A program made the translations under genes and the position numbers. Under the pieces are notes generated by a model, which saw only the letters and a program-made list of their open reading frames with translations, was not told the origin of the DNA and searched no databases. A stretch of 16,936 bases of DNA from JACVRU01 sp040905885 (GTDB taxonomy: Bacteria; Actinomycetota; Thermoleophilia; Gaiellales; Gaiellaceae). The stretch is taken from NCBI GenBank assembly GCA_040905885.1, contig JBBDQR010000162.1:1-16936 (forward strand), given 5' to 3'. Of this stretch, positions 1 to 7,806 are shown in pieces (the first letter of the stretch is position 1; the number at the start of each line of letters is the position of its first letter).

Positions 1-317
1 GCCCGCTCGGGATCGTCCTCGTGCGCGACCGGAGCTCCGAAGACCGCCATCACCGCGTCCCCGATGAACTTCTCGACCGTGCCGCCGTGACGCTCCAGGA
101 GCTCGCGCAGCCGCGCGTGGTAGGGCTGGAGGAGGGCGCGCACCTCCTCGGGGTCGAGCCGCTCCGCCTGCGACGTGAAGCCGACGAGGTCGGCGAAGAG
201 GACGGTCACGACCTTCCGCTCCTCCCGCTGCGGCGCGGCGGCGGTGAGCGCCGCTCCGCATTCGGAGCAGAACTTGGCGCCCTCGGCGTTCTCGGTTCCG
301 CAGCTGGGACAGATCAT
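1..317 (-). CDS. Class III nucleotide cyclase with N-terminal zinc ribbon (partial, runs off left edge)
   Basis: Only the first 105 codons lie in the window; the gene continues beyond base 1. The ATG at 317-315 overlaps the TGA of the preceding cyclase gene as ATGA, which favours this start and translational coupling. Residues 3-20 form a short zinc ribbon (Cys3, Cys6, Cys17, Cys20), absent from the two complete paralogues upstream. A short linker leads into a class III adenylate/guanylate cyclase domain: metal-binding Asp43 (FADLVGFT) and Asp87 (KFIGDAVM), with Lys83 at a substrate-specifying position. The domain is nearly the same as those of the two neighbours, so an AAA ATPase and TPR region probably follow, but this cannot be seen. 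Expected product is cAMP or another cyclic nucleotide. The cyclase call is secure; the full architecture is inference. Confidence 0.88.
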   Translation of the reverse strand, partial: MICPSCGTENAEGAKFCSECGAALTAAAPQREERKVVTVLFADLVGFTSQAERLDPEEVRALLQPYHARLRELLERHGGTVEKFIGDAVMAVFGAPVAHEDDPER

Positions 318-3300
318 GCGGAGGCGGCCTGGGCCCGCAACGCCTCGGCCTCGGCGATGTAGCGCGTCGCGCCGACCGACCGCCAGAACGCGAGCGCAAG
401 CTCGAGCTGCTCGTTCGCCTCCGCGGGGCGGCCCTCGGCGAGCAGCTGCTGTGCCGCCCAGCCCCGCACGAGCGCCTCTCCGGGGAGGTAGCCGCCCTCG
501 GCATTGTGCTCGGCCGCCTCGAGCAGGTCGCCCCAGAATAGCGCCAGCGAGGCTCTCTTCCAGCGACTCTCGGGGTTCCGCTCGATTGCCCGGAGGAGCT
601 CGTCGCGCCGGCCGAGCTCGATCGCCGCCCACGCGAGCTCGGGCTCGTAGGCATACGCCGTCAGCCGCGGATCCGCGAGCATCTCGTCGAGGAGCTTCCG
701 CGCTTCCTCGTGCCGTCCGACGAGGACGTAGGCATAGACGGAGCAGCCAAAGCCGGGCTGGAGCGCCTGGGGATCACCCGCCTCGCGCCCGACCTCGAGG
801 GCCCGTGCCGCATCCGCGAGCGCTCCCTCGAGATCGCCGCGGGCGATCCGGATCAGCGACCGGTACGTGTGCAGGCTGTGCAGGAGATAATGCGGGTCGC
901 CCGCCGCCGCCTCCTGCTCGTACCGGTCAGCGGTCGCGACGACCAGGTCCCAGTCGCCGAGGAAGAACGCGTCCGAGGCGAGCTCGCCCCAGAGAAAGCG
1001 CAGCGAAGGCCCGTGGCCGAGCCGTGTCGCGAGCTCCAAGGCCTCGCGGTGGAGCTCGTCGCAACGACGGATGTCGCCGTGCTGCGCAACCACTGCGCCG
1101 AGGTTGATGTACGTCCGCAACACCTCGGGCGAGCCGAGCCGTCTGCCGATCTCCAGCGCCTGCTCCAGGTCCGCGATCCCCTCATCAGTGTCGCCGAGCC
1201 ATGCACGTGCAGGACCCGTGTTTGTGAGCGCATGAACGCGGAGCTCGTCGATGCCGAGCCCTGTCGCCATCGCGAGAGCCTCTTCGCCCGCGCGAATCGC
1301 GTCTTCGGGCCGGCCGCCGAGCATCCGGTAGCGGGAGACCGTGCTCAGCACGTGCGCTTTCGCGCGGGAGACGGGAAGACCAGCGGCCATCGTCTCGGCG
1401 CGCTCCAGCCGCTCGTCGGCGGTGGCCCGGTCGCCGCGCTTCCACGCAAGCTCGACAAGGACAACCTGCGCTTCGGCCGCCGTTTCGCCGTCATCGGCTG
1501 CCAGCAGGCCCTCGACCGCGCGAGCAAGCTCGTCCTCTCCCGTCTCCCCCGCGTGGAAGCGCGCGAGCCCGTACCGGAAGAGCAACGAGGGATCATCGCC
1601 CTCCGTGAGCTCGAGAGCGCGCTCGTAATGGGCCATTGCCGATGCGAACGCGTTCAGCGACAGGGCCCGGTCGCCGGCGGCGCGGAACGCCTCGCCTGCG
1701 CGTTCGCTGAGCGGAGCGGTGTCGCGGCCGGCCGCCCTGAGGAGATCGACGGCGGCGCCATAGTGATGGGCGAGCATGTCCGCGTGGTCCTCGGGACGAC
1801 CGAGCGACTCGAGCCAACCGGCGACGGCGCGATGGCGCTCCGCGCGGTCGGCCCGCGGGATCTGCCCGTAGGCGACGTCTCGGACGAGGACGTGCCGGAA
1901 GGCGAACTCCTCCTGCCGCTCGACGGACGAACGCCGCTCGCGCCGCACGAACTCCTTCCGCTCGAGGCCGTGGAGGAGCTCGTCGAGCCCGTCCCCGGCC
2001 AGCGCCCCGGTCCAGAAGACCTTGCCGATCACGGCTGCGTCCTGCAGTAGCCGCTTCTCCTCCGTAGAGAGCCCGTCGAGCCGTGCCGCGACAATCCCCT
2101 GCACGGTCTCCGGCAGCGTGAGCTCCTCGACCGACCCGCGCTCCCGGTAGAGCAGCGCGTACTGCTCGGCGTAGAGAGGATTGCCTCCCGCGCGCTCGAG
2201 CAGCGCTGACTGGGTCTCCGCCGGAAGCAGGATGCGGCCGAGCAGTTCGCCGATCAACCGCGCCGAGTCGGCGTCGGCAAGCGGCGTCAGCGCGAGGGTC
2301 TGCGCGTTCAGCTTTCCGCCGCCCCAGCCCGGCCGCCGGTCGAGCAGCTCCGGGCGCGCGCTGCAGACGATCAGCAGCGGCACTCCGCGGGCCCAGTCGG
2401 CGAGGTGGTCGACGAAGTCCAGCAGCCCCTCGTCGGCCCAGTGCAGGTCCTCGAAGACGAGCACGAGCGGGCCCTCTTCCGCGATCGCCTCGAAGAACCC
2501 CCGCCAGGCGGCGAAGGCCTCGACGCGGCGGTCGCCGCCGAGCTCGGCATCGGTGGACAGGCCGACCAGCGGACGCAAGTGGGCGTCTCCGCCCGCTGCT
2601 GAGAGCTTGCGCTCGACGTCCTGCGGCGCGTCGGTCTCGAGGATCCCGCAGTGCGCCTTCACCATCTCGCCGAGCGCCCAGAACGAGACGCCTTCGCCGT
2701 ACGGCAGGCAGCGGCCCTGGCGCCAGGTGATCAGCTCCGGGTCGATGTCGACAAGCTGGAAGAGCTCCCAGACGAGCCGGCTCTTGCCGATGCCGGGGAC
2801 GCCGACGACGGTCACCAGCTGAGGCTCGCGCTCGCTCCGCGCCCGCTCGAGGGCGCCGTGGAGCACGCCGAGCTCCCGGGCCCTGCCGACGAGCGACGCG
2901 CCGCCGTGCTGGCGGACGTCCACGCCGAAGCGGGAGCGCGCCTCGACCGCCTCCCACACCCGCACCGGCTCCGCCTTGCCCTTCGCCTCGACCGGCCCGT
3001 GCTCGCGGTAGAGGATCACGTCGCGGGTCGCGCGCTCGGTCGCCTCGCCGACGAGGATCCCGTTGACGGGCGCGGCCGACTGGAGCCTGGCCGCGGTGTT
3101 GACCACGTCGCCGGCCGCCATCTTCTCGCCCGCCTCCGGCCGCGCGTCCACGCTGACGAGCGCCTCGCCGGTGTTGACCGCGATCCGCACCTCAAAACCG
3201 TCCTCGACGGCCGCCTCCCGGATCGCGAGCGCCGCTCGCACGGCGCGCTCCGGGTCGTCCTCGTGGGCGACGGGCGCGCCGAAGAGCGCCATCACGGCGT

Positions 3301-3475
3301 CGCCGATGAACTTCTCCACCGTGCCGCCGTGCCGCTCGAGCTCCGCGCGCAGCCGGGCGTGGTAGGGCTCGAGGATCGCCTCCACGTCCTCCGGATCGAG
3401 CTCCTCCGCCTGCGCCGTGAAGCCGACGAGGTCGGCGAACAGGACCGTCACGACCTTGCGTTCCTTCCTGGCCAT
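314..3475 (-). CDS. Class III nucleotide cyclase fused to AAA/STAND ATPase and TPR region (second of three)
   Basis: A predicted soluble protein of 1,053 residues. Residues 8-178 are a class III cyclase domain with metal ligands Asp15 and Asp59, Lys55 (adenine-type), and transition-state residues Asn126 and Arg130. The second substrate-specifying position, seven before Asn126 and usually Asp or Thr, is Met119. Residues about 195-480 are an AAA/STAND-type ATPase, with Walker A GVPGIGKS at 225-232 and Walker B LVLVFED at 337-343. The rest, about 600-1,040, is Ala/Leu-rich helical repeat of TPR type. No LuxR-type DNA-binding domain and no membrane segment are seen. Known cyclases of this class work as dimers, so one domain per chain implies homo- or heterodimers. 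The ATG abuts the TAG of the gene before it (TAGATG, no gap) and the TGA overlaps the next ATG. Expected activity is ATP to cAMP, gated by ATPase/TPR sensing; the ligand is unknown. Confidence 0.92.
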   Translation of the reverse strand: MARKERKVVTVLFADLVGFTAQAEELDPEDVEAILEPYHARLRAELERHGGTVEKFIGDAVMALFGAPVAHEDDPERAVRAALAIREAAVEDGFEVRIAVNTGEALVSVDARPEAGEKMAAGDVVNTAARLQSAAPVNGILVGEATERATRDVILYREHGPVEAKGKAEPVRVWEAVEARSRFGVDVRQHGGASLVGRARELGVLHGALERARSEREPQLVTVVGVPGIGKSRLVWELFQLVDIDPELITWRQGRCLPYGEGVSFWALGEMVKAHCGILETDAPQDVERKLSAAGGDAHLRPLVGLSTDAELGGDRRVEAFAAWRGFFEAIAEEGPLVLVFEDLHWADEGLLDFVDHLADWARGVPLLIVCSARPELLDRRPGWGGGKLNAQTLALTPLADADSARLIGELLGRILLPAETQSALLERAGGNPLYAEQYALLYRERGSVEELTLPETVQGIVAARLDGLSTEEKRLLQDAAVIGKVFWTGALAGDGLDELLHGLERKEFVRRERRSSVERQEEFAFRHVLVRDVAYGQIPRADRAERHRAVAGWLESLGRPEDHADMLAHHYGAAVDLLRAAGRDTAPLSERAGEAFRAAGDRALSLNAFASAMAHYERALELTEGDDPSLLFRYGLARFHAGETGEDELARAVEGLLAADDGETAAEAQVVLVELAWKRGDRATADERLERAETMAAGLPVSRAKAHVLSTVSRYRMLGGRPEDAIRAGEEALAMATGLGIDELRVHALTNTGPARAWLGDTDEGIADLEQALEIGRRLGSPEVLRTYINLGAVVAQHGDIRRCDELHREALELATRLGHGPSLRFLWGELASDAFFLGDWDLVVATADRYEQEAAAGDPHYLLHSLHTYRSLIRIARGDLEGALADAARALEVGREAGDPQALQPGFGCSVYAYVLVGRHEEARKLLDEMLADPRLTAYAYEPELAWAAIELGRRDELLRAIERNPESRWKRASLALFWGDLLEAAEHNAEGGYLPGEALVRGWAAQQLLAEGRPAEANEQLELALAFWRSVGATRYIAEAEALRAQAASA

Positions 3476-6400
3476 CTATGCCGTCGCCGCCATCAGGCCC
3501 TCGGCCTCGCGGATGTAGCGCGTCGCCCCGACCGAGCGGTAGAACGCAAGCGCCGCGGTCAGCTGTGCAGCGCGTTCGGCTCCGGCGAGCTCCGCCGCCG
3601 CGCGGAGCCGCGCGTGGGCCTCCTCCGTGCGCATGCCCTTGCTCCCGAGCAGGTCGGCAGCGCCGGCGAAGTCGCCGGACGCCACGAGCAGCGCGGCCTC
3701 GTACCAGACGCTGCGGGAGCGGTCGGGCGGCAGCTCGGCCGGCCGGCCGAGGTCGTGCAGCAGCCACCCCAGGTCGATCAGCCACGTGAAGTAGAGCGCG
3801 TTTCCCTCGTCGTCTCGCAATGCCAGCACCTCCTCCACCAGCGCCGCCGCCTCCTCACGGTGGCCTTGCCCGAGCAGCGTGCGGGCGCGGGCTGCCAGCG
3901 TGGGGCCGAGCGCCTGGGGATCCTTCAGCGCCCGGCTTTGCTCGATCGCGACCCGCCAGAGCTCTTCCTCCGCCGGCTCGCGTCGCGCCGTCGCCATCAG
4001 CGCTTGGGTCTCGTGTACCTGAGGGGTGAGGTAGTGGTCGGACGGTCCGACCAGCTCGTGGAACCGCGCTGCCAGCCGGTCCGCGCGGTCCCAGTCTCCG
4101 GCGATGTACGCGAGGCTGCATGCCTGCCCGGTGATCCACGCGTTGCCCTGGATCATCCCGAGGCGCTCGACGCGCTCCTGCACGATCTCGTAGAGCCGCT
4201 CGGCCCCGCGGAGGTCGCCCTGGCTCAGCCTGTGCTCGGCGAGGTTGTTGTGCCCGCGCGTGAACTCCCGCTCGCCGTGCAGCCGCCGCGCGATCTCGAG
4301 CCCCTGCTCGAGCTCCTCGGTTCCGTCCTCGCCCAGGAAGTTGCGAGCCGTGCCGATCGTGATCAGCACCCCCGCCTGGCGCTCGTCCGAGCCGAGGCGC
4401 TCGGCGAGCTCCAGGCCGACCCGGCCGACCTCGACCGCCTCCTTTGCCCTCCCGGCAAGCATCAGGAGCCGGGCATGCGTGACGACCGCGGCCGCCCTCG
4501 CTTCCGACGGCGGCCCGTCCGCGACGCGTGCGAGCGCCCGCTCGACCGTCGTGTGGGCCTCGTCTCTCCGGCCGTAGTTCCACATCCAGTTCGCCGCCTG
4601 GGCCTCCGCGCGGGCGGCGAGCTCCGGTTCGGCGAGCGCCGCGTACAGCGTCGCAGCCTCGAGGGTGTGTGGGATGCACTCGGGGTTGCCGAGCTCGCCC
4701 TCCGCAGCCGCGCGCGCGAGCAGGGCGCGACCCCGGCGAGCGTCTTCAGGGCCCGTCAGCTCGATCGCCGCGAGCGCGTACCGCTCGGCCCGGGAGAACG
4801 CGGAGAGCTTCTGGGCGTGCTCGGCCGCCTCGAGCAGCGCGTCTAGCGCCCGCCCGGCGAGCTCGCCCACGTCCCCTCCCGCCGCTCGGGTGAGCTCGAG
4901 GGCGGCGAGGTAGTGGTGCGCGAGCAGCTCGGCACGGTCCTGGGAACGCTCCTCCGAGAGCGACTCGATCCAGCGGGCGGCGCGCACGTGCCGCTCGGCG
5001 CGGTCGGCGCGCGGCAGCTGGGCGTAGGCGACGTCGCGGACGAGCAGGTGCGTGAACGCGAACTCCTGCTCGCCGACGACGCTGCTGCGGCGCTCGCGGC
5101 GCACGAACTCCTTCCGCTGGAGTGCGTGCAGCAGCGCCTCGGCGTTCTCCGTGCCGAGCGCGCCGACCCAGAACGTCTTCCCGAGGACGGCCGCGTCGAG
5201 GAGGACGCGCTTCTCCTCGGCCGGCAGCGAGTCGAGGCGGGCCGCGATGATCCCCTGGACCGTCTCCGGGAGCTCGCCGGCCGCCTCGCCACGCTCGGCG
5301 AACATGCGGGCAAACTGCTCCGCGTAGAGCGGGTTGCCGCCGGCGCGCGCGAGCAGCGCCTGCTGCGTCTCCGCCGGGAGGACGCTGCGATCGAGGAGGG
5401 AGCCGAGCAGGCGCGCGGTGTCGTCGTCGCCGAGCGGCGGCAGCGAGAGCGTCAGCGCGTTCCGCTTGCCGCCGCCCCAGTTGGGGCGCCGGTCGAGCAG
5501 CTCGGGGCGGGCGGTGCCGAGGACGAGCAGCGGCACGTCCTCGACCCAGTCGACGAGCTCGTCGACGAAGTCGAGCAGGTCGTCGTCGGCCCAGTGCAGA
5601 TCCTCGAAGACGAGCACCGCTGGACGCCGCTCGGCGAGGGCTTCGGCGAACCGGCGCCACGCTGCGAAGCTCTCGTCGCGGGTACCGGGGAGCGCTTCGA
5701 GACCGACGAGGGCGCGCAGGCGGGACTCCAGCCAGTCCGCGTCCTCAGGGGGAACCAGCACCGCAAGCGTCTCGTGCAGCTTCCGCTCCGCGTCCGCGCT
5801 CCCGTCGCCGTCGAGAATCCCCGCCTCTGCCTTCACCATCTCGGCGAGGGCCCAGAACGCCCCGCCCTCACCGTACGGCAGCGAGCGGCCCTGACGCCAG
5901 TGGGTCAGCTCCGGATCGCGTTCGAGCTCCCCGTACAGCTCCGCGACCAGGCGGCTCTTGCCGATCCCCGGGACGCCCACGATCGTGAACAGCTGTGTCG
6001 AGCGGTCGGCCCGCACGCGCTGGAACGTTCCGAGCAGGAGCTCCCGCTCGCGCCCGCGCCCGACGAGCGGTGTGGCCGGGGCGCGGAGCTCGACGGCGAC
6101 GCGCGCGCGGGGATTCACCGCTTCCCAGACCGGGATCGGCTCGGCTTTCCCCTTCGCCTCCACCGCCTGGTGCTCGCGGTACTCGATCGTGTCCTGCGTC
6201 GCGCGGTACGTCGTCTCGCCGACGAGGATGGAGTTCGTCGGCGCTGCCGACTGGAGGCGCGCGGCCGTGTTGACCACGTCGCCCGCCACCATCCCCTCGC
6301 CGGCCTCCGGCCGGGCGTCGACGCTCACGAGCGCCTCACCGGTGTTGACGGCGATGCGGACGGCGAGCGTGCCGTCCTCGACGATCTGGTCGCGGATGCC

Positions 6401-6649
6401 GAGCGCCGCGCGCACCGCCCGCTCCGGATCGTCCTCATGCGCGACCGGGGCGCCGAAGACGGCCATCACCGCGTCGCCGATGAACTTCTCCACGGTGCCG
6501 CCGAACCGCTCCAGCTCGGCGCGCAGGCGCTCATGGTACGGGCGCAGGATCGCCTCCACGTCCTCCGGGTCGAGCTCCTCGGCGCGCGAAGTGAAGCCGA
6601 CGAGGTCGGCGAAGAGGACCGTGACGATCTTGCGCTCTTTCCTGGCCAC
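3476..6649 (-). CDS. Class III nucleotide cyclase fused to AAA/STAND ATPase and TPR region (first of three)
   Basis: A predicted soluble protein of 1,057 residues, collinear with the next gene; only 7 of the first 66 residues differ. Cyclase residues are Asp15, Asp59, Lys55, Asn127 and Arg131, with Met120 where Asp or Thr is usual. Walker A GVPGIGKS is at 225-232 and Walker B AVLVFED at 344-350, followed by the HWAD motif typical of this STAND group. The C-terminal half is helical TPR-like repeat and diverges much more from its paralogue than the N-terminal half, which suggests different partners or ligands. The GTG start (6649-6647) shares its first G with the TAG stop of ilvA (TAGTG), so translation is probably coupled to the threonine deaminase. 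There is no clear Shine-Dalgarno. The domain order recalls mammalian soluble adenylyl cyclase, but the physiological signal cannot be read from sequence. Confidence 0.92.
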   Translation of the reverse strand: MARKERKIVTVLFADLVGFTSRAEELDPEDVEAILRPYHERLRAELERFGGTVEKFIGDAVMAVFGAPVAHEDDPERAVRAALGIRDQIVEDGTLAVRIAVNTGEALVSVDARPEAGEGMVAGDVVNTAARLQSAAPTNSILVGETTYRATQDTIEYREHQAVEAKGKAEPIPVWEAVNPRARVAVELRAPATPLVGRGRERELLLGTFQRVRADRSTQLFTIVGVPGIGKSRLVAELYGELERDPELTHWRQGRSLPYGEGGAFWALAEMVKAEAGILDGDGSADAERKLHETLAVLVPPEDADWLESRLRALVGLEALPGTRDESFAAWRRFAEALAERRPAVLVFEDLHWADDDLLDFVDELVDWVEDVPLLVLGTARPELLDRRPNWGGGKRNALTLSLPPLGDDDTARLLGSLLDRSVLPAETQQALLARAGGNPLYAEQFARMFAERGEAAGELPETVQGIIAARLDSLPAEEKRVLLDAAVLGKTFWVGALGTENAEALLHALQRKEFVRRERRSSVVGEQEFAFTHLLVRDVAYAQLPRADRAERHVRAARWIESLSEERSQDRAELLAHHYLAALELTRAAGGDVGELAGRALDALLEAAEHAQKLSAFSRAERYALAAIELTGPEDARRGRALLARAAAEGELGNPECIPHTLEAATLYAALAEPELAARAEAQAANWMWNYGRRDEAHTTVERALARVADGPPSEARAAAVVTHARLLMLAGRAKEAVEVGRVGLELAERLGSDERQAGVLITIGTARNFLGEDGTEELEQGLEIARRLHGEREFTRGHNNLAEHRLSQGDLRGAERLYEIVQERVERLGMIQGNAWITGQACSLAYIAGDWDRADRLAARFHELVGPSDHYLTPQVHETQALMATARREPAEEELWRVAIEQSRALKDPQALGPTLAARARTLLGQGHREEAAALVEEVLALRDDEGNALYFTWLIDLGWLLHDLGRPAELPPDRSRSVWYEAALLVASGDFAGAADLLGSKGMRTEEAHARLRAAAELAGAERAAQLTAALAFYRSVGATRYIREAEGLMAATA

Positions 6650-7806
6650 TAGCGCAAGCGTTCCACGGGATAGCCCCTGCGTTCAAGCTCCGCGACCAGC
6701 TGGAGGCAGTGCTCCTCGTCGCGCGTGACGAGCGTGAGCTCGACCTCGGTCTCCGCGACAGAGATCGCCATCCCCTCGCGGTGGTGCTCGACCGACTGCA
6801 CGTTCACGCGCAGCTCGGCGACGAGCTGGAGCAACTTGAGCAGCTCCCCGGGCCGGTCGGGGACGCGGGTGCGGAGGACGAGGTAGCGGCTGGCGAGCGT
6901 CAGCCCGTGCCGCATCACGGCGATCAGGAGCGTCGGGTCGATGTTCCCTCCGGAGAGGAGCGGGACGACCGTGCCCGAGCCGCCCGCGCGCCCCGCGAGC
7001 ACGGCGGCCACCGCGGCGGCGCCCGCGCCCTCGACGACGAGCTTGGCGCGCTCGACGAGGAGGACGATCGCCTCGCTGATCTCGTCGTCGTCGACGTCGA
7101 CGATGTCGTCGAGCGTCTGCTCGAGGATCGCCATCGTCAGCTCGCCGGGATGCTTGACGTGGATCCCGTCGGCGATCGTGTAGCCCGACTTGCCCGCCTG
7201 GACGCCCACCAGGCGCACCTCCGGACGGAGCGCGCGCAGCGCGAGCGAGATCCCGGCCGCGAGCCCGCCGCCGCCGATCGGCAGCACGACCGTCTGGGCG
7301 TCGGGGACCTGCTCGGCGAGCTCGAGCCCGATCGTCCCCTGCCCCGCGATCACGACCGGGTCCTCGAAGGGGTGCACGAAGGTGGCTCCCGTGGCCTCGA
7401 CGTGCGCGAGCGCTGCCGCCAGGCAGTCGTCGAACATCGCGCCGGCGAGCTCGACGCGCGCCCCGTAGTTGCGGGTGGCGTCCACCTTCGCCATCGGCGC
7501 GTCCTGGGGCATGAAGACCGTCGCCTCGACGCCGACCTCCCGCGCCGCCCAGGCGACGGCCTGGCCGTGGTTGCCCGCGCTCGCGGCCACGACGCCGGCG
7601 GCCCGCTCGCTCTCCCCGAGCTGCGAGATCTTGTTGTAGGCGCCGCGGATCTTGAACGAGCCCGTGCGCTGGAGGTTCTCCGCCTTCAGCATGACGGTCC
7701 GGCCCGTGAGGCGCGAGAACGTCTCCGAGTAGTGGATCGGCGTCACCTGCGCCACGTCGTGGAGGCGGGCCCGCGCCTCCTGGATCTCAGCGAGCGTCGG
7801 ACCCAT
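6649..7806 (-). CDS. ilvA: Threonine ammonia-lyase (threonine deaminase) with C-terminal ACT domain
   Basis: A fold-type II PLP enzyme of 385 residues that converts threonine to 2-oxobutyrate and ammonia in the cytoplasm. The PLP lysine is Lys52 in the SFKIRGA motif. SAGNHGQ (76-82) and the phosphate-cradling GGGGLAAG (178-185) are present, with SGGN at 285-288. Residues about 308-385 form a single ACT-like regulatory domain (LRTRVPDRPGELLKLL). The length and single short ACT match the roughly 400-residue threonine ammonia-lyase type rather than the longer E. coli biosynthetic IlvA with two ACT-like modules. The ATG lies inside the end of meaB (20-base overlap), and the TAG shares a base with the next GTG. 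2-Oxobutyrate feeds isoleucine synthesis or, via propionyl-CoA, the methylmalonyl-CoA route; the meaB neighbour favours the latter. Serine may be a second substrate. Confidence 0.93.
   Translation of the reverse strand: MGPTLAEIQEARARLHDVAQVTPIHYSETFSRLTGRTVMLKAENLQRTGSFKIRGAYNKISQLGESERAAGVVAASAGNHGQAVAWAAREVGVEATVFMPQDAPMAKVDATRNYGARVELAGAMFDDCLAAALAHVEATGATFVHPFEDPVVIAGQGTIGLELAEQVPDAQTVVLPIGGGGLAAGISLALRALRPEVRLVGVQAGKSGYTIADGIHVKHPGELTMAILEQTLDDIVDVDDDEISEAIVLLVERAKLVVEGAGAAAVAAVLAGRAGGSGTVVPLLSGGNIDPTLLIAVMRHGLTLASRYLVLRTRVPDRPGELLKLLQLVAELRVNVQSVEHHREGMAISVAETEVELTLVTRDEEHCLQLVAELERRGYPVERLR

Noticed and set aside
1593..2957. 454-codon minus-strand frame inside the second cyclase gene
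   Set aside because: Shifted frame of the ATPase region; low-complexity Arg/Ala/Gly/Pro protein with no motif.
2651..4846. 731-codon open reading frame on the plus strand
   Set aside because: It lies antisense to two convincing cyclase genes, is Arg/Leu/Pro-rich with no domain, and spans their junction. Long antisense frames are normal in GC-rich DNA.
1..6649. Calling the three cyclases LuxR/MalT-type transcription regulators
   Set aside because: The ATPase-TPR part resembles those regulators, but both complete proteins end without a helix-turn-helix domain.
4913..6652. 579-codon plus-strand frame, and similar ones at 710-2050, 6709-7815, 7925-8887 and 11116-12894
   Set aside because: All are antisense to genes with clear catalytic motifs and have biased Arg, Asp or Leu composition without domains.
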